This document shows positions 36,801 through 46,266 of a DNA stretch of 64,000 bases, one piece after another. The notes under the pieces were generated by a model. That model ran no database searches, was not told the DNA's origin, and was given only the letters and a program-made list of their open reading frames with translations. Every line of letters begins with the position of its first letter. Within the stretch, counting starts at the first letter, position 1. This stretch comes from Hymenolepis diminuta (lineage: Eukaryota > Platyhelminthes > Cestoda > Cyclophyllidea > Hymenolepididae): NCBI GenBank assembly GCA_900708905.1, contig CAADRB010000017.1:793699-857698 (forward strand). The letters are read 5' to 3'. The position numbers and the translations under genes were made by a program.

Positions 36801-39800
36801 CAAATGCCAGTTCAAGTCAGATTTTATCTATTGAAGGCCAAAAGTAAACCGCAAGGCAGGCGGATTTAATTGAGGGAAAGATTGTCTGAATGTTGTATGA
36901 CCTCGTTCATCCTAAACTCGCATCTCCATGTTGCGTTCCTCCGAGAAGTCAGTTTTGATTTAATTAGAAAAATTTCGTATTTTAAGTAAGGGTAATTAAG
37001 AATGCTTCCTGAAATTTTAATAAGTACTATTATAGTTAAAAAATTAAGTGATTTATCAGAGAAGCTGAAACGCAAAGGGCGTATGTGGTATTTAAGAAAA
37101 GAAGGTTTAAAATAGCAATTAATGCTAATAAAAGCTAGGATGACAAGAGTTCACGTTGCTTTTAGTATGCCCTATTTATGTGGGATCCATTTATTTGGTT
37201 AATGAATCATTAGCTAGTGACAATTTGCGATCCAAAACCCCAGTGACGAGACACGCGATAAATTCCTCTTTGGGAAATGACGACTTCTCCCTCCCCTCAA
37301 GTGCATCACGTTTATCTCCCAAAACACCTGTAATACAATGTGATGTAATCAAGACACATTCTCTTTGTACGTAGTTACCATTACATGACACCAGTCTTTT
37401 TCAATCAAGTAATCATTTGAAAGGGATCGGTGATAAAGTGGTACTGCACAAAAGATCTCTATTTGATACACATATTTGAAAATGAACTAATGGTTTGTTA
37501 TTTCAGTTTATTGACAATTTAGTACTCAATGCGTACCAATTAATGTAGTTTTCTAAGGGAACCTCAATAAGCGTTGGAAAATAGAAATTGTCAGCTGTCA
37601 GTATCAATAGTATTACGAAGACACAGGTATAGAAACTCAAAATGGAATAAATTACAAAGCTATTTTAAAATAGAAATTTAAAACGCTGAATTCTAACGGC
37701 AAATGTTTTCGATCCATTTGAAACTGATTAGTTAATGAGAGAGAGAGAGAGAATAAAGGGAGAAATGATGAACTTGTTCTCAAGAACTCAAATTAAGATT
37801 GATACCCCCTTTATCCCTTACACCTTCAAAATTCGATAGGCTTGCTAATGGTTTGATTTTGAAAGCGATTGGTTATTGATTATATAAGACGGTGATTTTC
37901 AAAAACGAAGGTATTAGTTTACTTATATCTTCATTTTAACATATTTTACAAATGTGGAGAAAGTCTTTAATGATACTGGTTCAAAAATAAGGTATTGGTG
38001 CTGCTTCCATCTACATTCTTAAAGAATAATTAGCATTGAAAATAATCGGCTATTTCGATGGCAGTTTTTTCGCATTACAAATGGTGCTATAAATAGGTTG
38101 TCTGCAGACTACACTTTATTTCAGTCTAATGATCAAACTTACTATATAATAATGGGCTACAGAGACCCAGCCGTGTGGCAGTTCAGTTAAGAATGAATCA
38201 CGAAATTTATTCCTTCTTTCGCAGACAAAAACGATCATTACCATTTAATACTTTCCTCCAATCAACGCTTGATTTCACAGAATAAAGTTATTATCCTAAT
38301 TTTGAACTATCTCTTCTCGATTCTCTGCTGAAAAAAGGAGAGATACTGAGGTCGAATTTCGGAAGTAGATAAGCGACTAATTGATTGTTTCCATTAATTT
38401 AAGTTCTGTTACTTTTCGTATTATGACGACGTAAGTTATTGCACAAAACACAAAGAAATAGGGAGGATGAATCACAGGTATATAAAATGTATTTTAGAGG
38501 TTTTAGTAATAATCTCTGCGAGTAGAAAATAAGCATAATATTCACACAAAGTTCTTTCTGCATACTTATTTTATCATAATGTCTATTTTTACATCACAGA
38601 ATTAGAAAACTTGGCTATCCCAGGGGAGCGAGAGAGACAGTTCATCTTGAGTCATTCTATTTGTTGGTCTGTCGGTGGAGTTAATTGTTCTCAGATTCGG
38701 CACTATTTTTCATTTATTGAAGTTTCTGATTTCTATCTACAGAAAAAAATGAGAGATATTGCAATTTAGATTTATCGAGTGATTTACCTCAACATGTGCC
38801 GGTACCGAATGTGTAAAATTACAGTGTGAAGGAGTTATCAACAAATTCAGTCATAAATGGCCCCAATGTTGCTGACCTCTCTTTTTGTAAACAAAAAACT
38901 GTGGGATTTGAACCTCTTGGAATCAGGTTGCAGGTAATTATTGACAAAGACCCTCTCGTGATCGAAACTAAATATCGATGGCTTATTGATTTGCCTGCTA
39001 TTTGAAAATGTGCTTAACTTTACTGGCATGGTGTAGGGAGCTTGGACTAAATAAGAAAAATACAAAGTAGAATGAAGGAACAAAAGGTCTATATGAGTAA
39101 AAACGGTAGGATTTGTAAATTTTATATAATTTTATAATACCTTAATACTTTTGTTCTACTACCTTCTGTAGCCTTTTCTTTATTTAAAATTGTTCAGATT
39201 AGACTTTATTTCTCTTAGTTTAGAATTTTGTTATTTAGTTAGACATACGAGATTGCCCCGTCGATTTATTTCCCCCGCTCTCTTTCTTTGGACAAAATTA
39301 TTTCAAGTCAAGCTGCTTCCATATTCTATATTTGTTTTAAACAATGCATAAGGAGTGTAAATATGAACAAAACATGCAGAATATAATGAAGAATTGCGAA
39401 AGGGTAGTATGTTGGCTAATTTTCAGAAAACTGTGTTCATTTATTTATTTATATTTCTTAATATCATCAGTGAAGTTAAATAATAACTACTTCTATTGAT
39501 ATTTCATTGCAAAAGAGGATCAAAAATATCTGCAGACTTTAAAGTATTCATGTATATGTACACTTTGGAGTTCAGAAAGCAGTTGTTTGAGTGTAATTAT
39601 TGTCATGGATCATCACGGAAGCCTATGCTCAGATCGACGTAAATCATGGTCACTGGTTCTATAATGGGCTTCCGAAGACTTTATCAAACCGCTAGTGGGT
39701 GCTTTTATATAAATTGAAATTAAAATAAATAAATGCATATTTGTGATCTGATATTTAATTTATAAAAAAGATTCATTGATAAATTATTTGCCTATTGAAA

Positions 39801-41007
39801 TTTCTCTGTTAATCTGACTTTATTTATACTGATATTAAATGGAGCATGAAATGCTGGTACAATATTATTTAATCAAATAAATGATTTATTAACTTTAATA
39901 TTATCAATCGTTTATAGAGAGAGTGACCTTTTTACTATCTCTTATAATAATTACAAAAACAGCCAATTTATGCTACAAGATGGGAAAGATTAACCAATAG
40001 GATCGATTAGTTAATTAAAACAGCACCCTAGTAATTAAATATTATTATATAAACACGGAAGTGGAGGGGGTGATTCTAAAAGTGAAAGGAAAGAAAGAAA
40101 ACGAAGGTAATTATGAAATAAAGAAATCATTAGGGCATTATAAGCTCAATCAATAAGATAGAATGTTAAACGCTGATTACTTTTACAATTTTTCCTACTA
40201 TTCAACAATTAAATTACGGCAAATAAATCGATTAATTAAGTTAATATTTGAGGTAAAATATTTTTCCATAATCATAGGTGGATGTCCCAGTTTGAACGGG
40301 AAAGAGATTCGGGTTCCAATAATAACAATGACTATTACAAGAACTACGTAAATACTATGAAATCTTCTCCGTCTAACAATGATGATCCTGTGGTAATAGA
40401 ATCAAAATCCCATTTCTACAACTACGCAACTATACAAGCAGTCAGTGTTTGGAAGTGTGAATTCAGTTCGTCTATTCGAGAGAGCTTTAGGGCCTATAAT
40501 ATGACCCTCTATTACTGGATGGATAAATATGTGTATCAGCGTAGTGTGGGACCATGGATTCTTCGATCCTCTTCTACACTCCTGATCAACTCATTGTGGT
40601 ACGGTATTCGGCCCATCTATTTTGGTGCTCATTTAACCCTTCCTCTGATCGCACTTGCTGAAGATGGGATGGCTACCGTGATGGCTTTCTTTGGATTTTC
40701 TCTTCCTCCTGGAGGACTAACTTTCATTCGGTGGTTCTTCCAGATGCGTTCTATTGACTATCTAGCAGCTGGATGGATACTTCTATCCTTTCAAGAAGCC
40801 TGGAAATTGTGGTCTTCTTTTGGATACTTTGTACAGGTGATCGGCGTTGTACTGGGGCTTGCCCATTTCACAATGGGAAGGTTTGTGTCTGCTTTTGAGA
40901 GATGGACGGTAGAGAATCCTGGAGCGGATGTTGCCGAGGCAACTGCAAGGAATTTGAGTACCACTGGAAAAGCTTGGGAAGCCCCTGTTATCGATACTTA
41001 TGTCTAA
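30634..41007 (+). CDS. MBOAT7/LPIAT-like membrane-bound O-acyltransferase homologue (six exons), active-site His replaced
   Basis: Exons 30634-30842, 30873-30999, 31062-31239, 31315-31469, 33864-34069 and 40278-41007 join in frame to 534 residues (human MBOAT7 is about 470). An in-frame TGA at 30562 supports the start. The protein is multi-spanning. Landmarks in family order are FSYLIFFHTAHFYG, YCYIGMLTGPYYTYRT (CYCYVGIMTGPFFRYRT-like, residues near 162-178), FFVYRMRLYFAWVMGECVC, AYNMTLYYW (Asn366, the conserved active-site Asn) and LWYGIRPIYF. MBOAT7 esterifies lysophosphatidylinositol with arachidonoyl-CoA in ER membranes. Here the family WHG catalytic His is Tyr400 (TAC, 40600-40602) and the nearby HP is Arg403-Pro. 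An Asn-rich segment of about 40 residues (from about 294) is inserted before the active-site half. The fold assignment is strong; enzymatic activity is doubtful. Confidence 0.9.
30843..30872 (+). other. 30-bp mini-intron 1
   Basis: GTAAAA to TTTTAAG. Removing these 30 bases is the only local solution that links exon 1 to the conserved FSYLIFFHTAHF segment in frame; the nearer TTTTTCAG at 30851-30855 gives the wrong frame. Reading through meets a TAA at once. Confidence 0.8.
30873..30999 (+). CDS. MBOAT7-like exon 2
   Basis: Encodes FAVFLWGFSYLIFF and APLTQMFHLFLTLK, matching the family block ending LLLTLK. Ends in phase 0 before GTGAGT. Confidence 0.88.
31006..31030. repeat. Doubled 12-bp palindrome inside intron 2 of the MBOAT7-like gene
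   Basis: AATCCTAGGATT occurs at 31006-31017 and 31019-31030, separated by one A. Each copy is self-complementary, and the pair can also fold on itself. It fills much of a 62-bp intron (31000-31061). Confidence 0.85.
31062..31239 (+). CDS. MBOAT7-like exon 3
   Basis: Follows ACTTTTTTTAG. Encodes IVGVSFELHD, a Lys/Asn-rich loop, then CYAFCYIGMLT leading into the GP(F/Y)(F/Y).YRT motif split by intron 3. Ends in phase 1 at ACAG/GTAATG. Confidence 0.88.
31315..31469 (+). CDS. MBOAT7-like exon 4
   Basis: Follows TTGGTTCAAG. Encodes GPYYTYRTFNDM and PFLRRLQEVPFFAFLYLVGS, aligned with GPFFRYRTY and LLRRAW of MBOAT7. Ends in phase 0 before GTAAGT. Confidence 0.9.
31470..33863 (+). other. MBOAT7-like intron 4
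   Basis: GTAAGT to CAACAG, 2394 bp. A short G homopolymer lies at 31796-31806. No other supported feature is seen; small ORFs within it (for example 32270-32536) look like chance. Confidence 0.75.
33864..34069 (+). CDS. MBOAT7-like exon 5
   Basis: Encodes YRLVYIAAIFFVYRMRLYFA and WVMGECVC...GLGAYPA, matching the family segment FFAFRMRFYVAWIAAECGC...GFGAYPV. Ends in phase 2 at GATAG/GTAAGA. This is one of the best-conserved parts of the gene. Confidence 0.92.
35943..36143 (-). mobile_element. Possible C-terminal relic of a non-LTR retrotransposon ORF
   Basis: The minus-strand frame reads RRERVDAIFSLELLQYNFRL followed by SSVVNPYANDVWNFLPSNV. This recalls the tail of CR1/Jockey-type reverse transcriptases, where a short FF.L...LR segment precedes RVVN.WN.LP. 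The similarity is short and the remainder of the element is not visible, so this may be chance. Confidence 0.35.
37737..37752. repeat. GA dinucleotide microsatellite
   Basis: A short perfect GA run within intron 5 of the MBOAT7-like gene. Confidence 0.85.
40278..41007 (+). CDS. MBOAT7-like exon 6 (terminal; active-site region)
   Basis: Joins exon 5 by completing an Arg codon (AG/G), then TGG ATG, in frame. The first 40 or so residues are Ser/Asn/Asp-rich and unlike the family. HFYNYATIQAVSVW then corresponds to YDYETIRNID, and AYNMTLYYWMDKYVYQRS to the WNMTVQWWLAQYIYKS block. LWYGIRPIYF replaces the expected WHGLHPGYY. Hydrophobic segments and a hydrophilic tail (AWEAPVIDTYV) follow before TAA. 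Confidence 0.92.
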
Positions 41008-41153
41008 GTCTTTCGTCTCACCTTCTGCTCATTTATACAAATACGCTTGATGCATCTACTTTACAGAGGCGTCCAATTTACAGCCAATCACTTTGCCATT
41101 GAAAAAAATGTAAAGTGTGTGTTCTAATGTAATGAGCAATGTGTAATCGGCTC

Positions 41154-41159
41154 ATTAAA
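41154..41159 (+). terminator. Candidate poly(A) signal of the MBOAT7-like gene
   Basis: ATTAAA about 150 bp after the stop codon, preceded by a GT-rich stretch. First plausible signal in the 3' flank. Confidence 0.4.
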
Positions 41160-44100
41160 CCTGAAATGTGTCAGTTCGGGTAAAGAGATTAAATTTAGCT
41201 AATGACACATTTTTCTCATATCCCTATGTACTTTGAGTGCTCTTCTTGTTTTAATAACATTCTTGTGACTAATCCGGGGGGATTTTTGGCTGAAATTTTG
41301 ACATTCTTGACATGCCGATTTCCAAATACCTTAGCATTAAAAAGAAGGACTGTGAAAACAGTATTTCATAAACTCTTCGAAACGGTCTCGTTAAGGGAAA
41401 TGTATACACAGTCAGGGGCCCATTTAGGAAAGCTAATTTATTTTCTTTAAATTAATTAGAAATATATAAAAAAGTTCGTGACTTCTTTGAACAGAAAATA
41501 TTCAAATTCTTAACAAGGATGGAAAATTTTAAATGTTCCGATTACTCAAAAGAATAATGAAATCTATTATTCAGTTTTAGCGAAAAATTTTAGTGAAGAT
41601 ACTACTTCGACAGGGGTAAGTCAGTTTCAGTGCAACATTTGCTAAGGGGAGGAAAGTGAAATTGGGAGAGACTCCCTCCCGAAATCGAGATTTTTATTTA
41701 TCCCAAATTTGTTGGGAGATTTTCTGAGACAGCAAGGGAACATAAACAAGGTGCATATCGATTTTCAAGAGCGAATTTTCCCTTCATTTTCTTAAAGTCA
41801 CCTACTTCAACTTGGTTTGACCGTAAGGGAAACCGTAAATCCGAATCGGTCAAGATAGGGTTGTGACGCCATAAACAACTCTTAACTTAGGCAACTGTTA
41901 ATTAATACAGACCAGGAAATCTAATTCATTTTTATAGCCAAGGTAGCAGGATAGTATTAAATGACATGATTCAAACCTAACATAACTTACTAGAGTTCAC
42001 CAGAGCTAAAGCGAATGAAAATTGGAATAAATACTTAGGAAAATCCGATCAAGTACACAGAGATGAAAAAAGCCGGATTTCGGATAATATTAAATAATAT
42101 TAACATTTCTATTTGAATATGTTCGGTCCTTGAAAGCTAATGGTAAAGGAGAGTGGAAAAGAATGTTAATTGAAGATCATTGGGTGCTAACTTGAAGGAA
42201 AAAGAATGAGAAAATGGAGGATGAAATTTTAGTAATTAAAGGAATTGATTTTATTCTTATACTATGGAAATGGATTTTAAATGCCACCGTTGATCTGAAA
42301 TAGATTCATTTTATCACAAATATAAATATCAACGATACAAGAACTTTAGTCCTAAATGAGGTCAGGTCATGACCCTACAATCAATATTATGTTAAAAATT
42401 CTCACAAAGCATTTTTTGCATTTATTAATAAGGGTGGGACAAAATTTGGAATTTTTCTGCATTGAGATTTTATGTTCTTTACTTCTCGAGTGATGCGCTG
42501 ATTTTCTAACGCTGCGTTTCGTGGAGTTCAGAGCTTAGCGATAAGTTTATGGAATTCAGTAGTTGGTCAACAATATCAGATACTTCTTATAATAGCCATG
42601 ACACTAGGAAGATGATATGGGGGAACATGATTTTAACATTAGTAGAACTCACCAGTGTTCCCTCAAGGTGAACTAAAATTGCAAATCGTACAAAATTTAT
42701 TATTTAAAAGACAAGGGTGGTTGAAGCGCCACATATTAATCTCAACGTTGACATCGGGTTCAGTGTGAGTCTCTTCAAAAGATCTTTTGAAAAAGCAACA
42801 GCAGATATTTATCTGAGCTGGGAAGAGCTAATTATCCGGAAACCCGTGGACCAAATCTCCCAACTTTTTCCTCCATCTTTCTACTATTCATCAGTTTATC
42901 CCGATTAGTATAATGCATACTATCTATAAAATTAAATAGAAAAATATATACTTAAAAATATTAAAATAATTTTACATAAATTTGAACCATTTAGCACTAA
43001 CAATTCCGACGGAACTCAATTCATTAAAATCGAGTAAAAAGTCTTAGTTATCCGACGAAACTTATTACTGAATATAATTATTAAGTGAATAGTCCAGGTA
43101 AGTATAAAAATAATGAAGAAAATATTTAAAGATTAGAACTACCCAAAGAGCATTTTATCATTTTTTGCTAGAAGGATTGCGATATTTAAGAAAGTTATAC
43201 GTGCCAGAAAAGGAATGGTGGTTGACCTTTATTGCAAACGTTTGATTTAATCTCCACTTAAAAAAGTTCCACAGAATGAACTTCCGTGCGTCTGCCGGTT
43301 CGATATCTCTTCTTCAATGCACTAGCAGTCAAAATTTTCTTTTCAAGTGAATATGATCGCATTTTCCGGACACTTATATTTATTTTACAGTTTTAAATAT
43401 CAACTCCAGCTTTATGCACAGTTGGTTAGACTTAAACCAAAAGGACAATCAATTTTAACTCTATTTACATATGCAGAGTTTTTTCCTAATGGGTAAAGAT
43501 TGTTCGTGAGCCTCAGTTTCAAATTGTGTTTAATGAATTTATGCCATATCTGCACTATCTATTACCCTGATTTGTTACATTCCATGATTAGTTTGACTTA
43601 TGCCTCATACTTTATGGAGTTTTTCTATTCTCCCTCTCCAAGCCACCTCCCCGCCGTTATCTTACAGCTGTTCCATTGAGCTTCGCCCTCAACATTACTA
43701 CCTCTCCTTTGTTATTCTTCAATAGAATTATTCTTTCAATGTATCCGACTCATTCCTGCCTCGTATTTGCTTAATTCGTGAGCCTGGAGTGGGCCTAACT
43801 TTTAAGTAGTCTATATGAGCTTCATGACATCGATTTTTTAAAATTTCGGTTAACAAAATTCAATAAAATTTGTAATGGTTTACGGATCTTATGAACTAGG
43901 ACTTGTATCCACTCAAATTTTAATATTCAAGCGGTAATTGCAAACCAGCTATAATCCATCTGGTAATGGAGGTGATCAAACATTTAGAATCACACTTGTT
44001 TCAAGATGGGGCTTCTATCCTATCTTCTCATTTGCATTGTATTTCGGTGAAGTAAGCTTAGTTAGCCATGTTGATAAATAATAATTTATACTCTTTTTGA

Positions 44101-44811
44101 TCAAATGAAAGCTGAAGGTACATGAAATTAACCAGCATATCGGTCAAATAAACTAGATACTAGAAATTCTAGATATAAAACTACAAAGAGAAAGGAGGAA
44201 GACAAAGGAGTAGTAAAAATAATACTTGAATGAGACTTATCCGAGAAAAAGATATGGAGGGGGTTACAAGAATTAAAGGGTAGAATTGCTGCAGATAGAA
44301 GGGAGGCGGTTGAAGGATCTGAACAGTAAGATTGGTAGAGGATAAATCTAAATGGATGTCTGAAAGAAAAGAGGAAAGTCGGGGTCGGATCGGGGGTCAA
44401 GATTCCACATGGACATTTATAGGTAAAGTCAGTATGTAATTGCAAATGTTGAAAGATGATTGGTATCCGACCGGAACTTTTGAAGATAAAGTCAAGACGA
44501 TAAATGTGTTGAGAAAAGGAGAGAGAGAAATTGTTGTTGGACCATTATCTGAGTTTCCACAGGAGTTTTAACAGGCAAGAAGAATGACTAAAAGATCTTG
44601 CTGATTGATGGTGATTTTCAAAATCGTAAGGTTATCCAATACTGACCCTAGAAATAGTCAATCATAAGCAACTAATCCCAGGATGGTTTCGGTATATAGC
44701 TGCAAACGGAAAACCTGTAATAGCTAAAATTTCAACCTGAGTGCAAAGGCTCCGGTATTTTTCCATAGGGCAAATAACGGTAGAGATTGAGTTTGGCTAA
44801 TGAGTTTAGTA
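41160..44811. other. Intergenic DNA between the MBOAT7-like gene and mariner copy C
   Basis: AT-rich with no supported gene. A pyrimidine-rich stretch (about 43620-43790) has base composition like those at 55180 and 61280, but similarity is weak. A 105-codon minus-strand ORF at 44128-44445 is Ser/Phe-rich, as expected from a purine-rich plus strand, and is not recognised. Confidence 0.5.
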
Positions 44812-46266
44812 GCAGGTTGTAACAGCAGTTCAGTTCAATATTTGAGCTATGTTTTTAAGACGCGAATACTTCAATTTACCTTGTTAGTGTTGTACGCTTT
44901 TCTACGGTAATTGATAGAATATTATTTCTTTTTTCGGAAAGTGTGATAATTATCCTTATTAATAACTATTTCCAGCCCCAGTGTACACTCCAAATAAAGA
45001 CCACATCAGGTGTATTTTACTGTTTCAGTTTCGTCAAGGAAATAAGGCAAGTTTAGCAGCAAAAACACTCAAACACACTTGTGCAACTGATGTTTTGAAT
45101 GAAAAGACCTGCAGAAGGTGGTGTTTGCCTTCACGTTTCAAACAGGATGACTTCGACCTGAAAGACGAATCGAGAACAGGAGACTCAAAACTCTCAATTC
45201 TGAGCAATTGGAAGTTGCCATTGATGGAAATCAAATCCAACCTGCACTACTGGAGAACTGAGCAGAACCTTTCACGTAAGCCGCCATATGGCCATATATA
45301 TATATATGACTACATATATAGGGAAATGAAAAGACTCAAAGGCTGGGAAATGAGTCCCAAATGGGAAATGGGCCCCCTCCCACACAACTTGCCAGAAATG
45401 AACAAGCAACAGCGTGTGACCTGCTGTGTTCCACTGCGTTCTCGTGGACTGAACTTCAGGCACCGAAGTTGAGGCACTCAATCATAACTGACAGCGATGA
45501 GAAGTGGTGCCTCCTTTACAACAGTGTTAAACGCACAAGACAGTGTCTAAGTCAAGACAGTGGTTCAAAGCCAACTCCATTTCCAAACCGAGTNNNNNNN
45601 NNNNNNNNNNNNNNNNNNNNNNNNNNNNNNNNNNNNNNNNNNNNNNNNNNNNNNNNNNNNNNNNNNNNNNNNNNNNNNNNNNNNNNNNNNNNNNNNNNNN
45701 NNNNNNNNNNNNNNNNNNNNNNNNNNNNNNNNNNNNNNNNNNNNNNNNNNNNNNNNNNNNNNNNNNNNNNNNNNNNNNNNNNNNNNNNNNNNNNNNNNNN
45801 NNNNNNNNNNNNNNNNNNNNNNNNNNNNNNNNNNNNNNNNNNNNNNNNNNNNNNNNNNNNNNNNNNNNNNNNNNNNNNNNNNNNNNNNNNNNNNNNNNNN
45901 NNNNNNNNNNNNNNNNNNNNNNNNNNNNNNNNNNNNNNNNNNNNNNNNNNNNNNNNNNNNNNNNNCAATTGACTGTCATCTTTTCAGGAGCTTACAGGAG
46001 CATTCATTGAATGGGACTTTAAAGGCTTACTTCAAGAGAAGAGAGGAGAAGAGAAGAGAGGAGGTGGAAAAGAGGAAGCTAGTTTCTTGTTTTGAGTCCA
46101 AAGTGGGCAAAATTCAATGAAGAAGGAATGGGAAAGCTTGTGACAAAATGGGAAGAGGTAATTAATAAAGACGATGTCTATGTTGAACAATAAATAAGTG
46201 TAATTTTGACAAAATGTTCATTTTAATTCGAATTTAAAAATTGACAGAACTACCGTTACGATCTGA
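44812..46266 (+). mobile_element. Mariner-type DNA transposon, copy C, with an internal N gap
   Basis: The left end carries CAGGTTGTAACAGCAGTT (44813-44830); the right end (about 46247-46266) is a mutated inverted copy. The frame from 44981 repeats the helix-turn-helix region of copy B (opening GTG, not ATG) and ends at a stop at 45470. The catalytic block IITDSDEKWCLLYNSVKRTR is in another frame (from about 45474), so at least one frameshift separates the domains. Comparison with copy A places the remaining catalytic motifs inside the gap. The element is not functional. B and C differ at about nine of 477 positions in the N-terminal part but far more near the ends. Confidence 0.85.
45594..45965. 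other. Assembly gap (372 N) inside mariner copy C
   Basis: Undetermined bases. It starts at the base where the hexanucleotide run begins in copy A and ends where copy A resumes CAATTGACTG. The corresponding interval in copy A is 377 bp, so the gap size is realistic. Confidence 0.98.

Larger units (their letters stand above)
34070..40277 (+). other. MBOAT7-like intron 5
   Basis: GTAAGA to AATCATAG, 6208 bp. Contains a GA microsatellite (37737-37752) and a possible LINE relic on the minus strand (35943-36143). Otherwise AT-rich with nothing recognisable. Confidence 0.75.
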
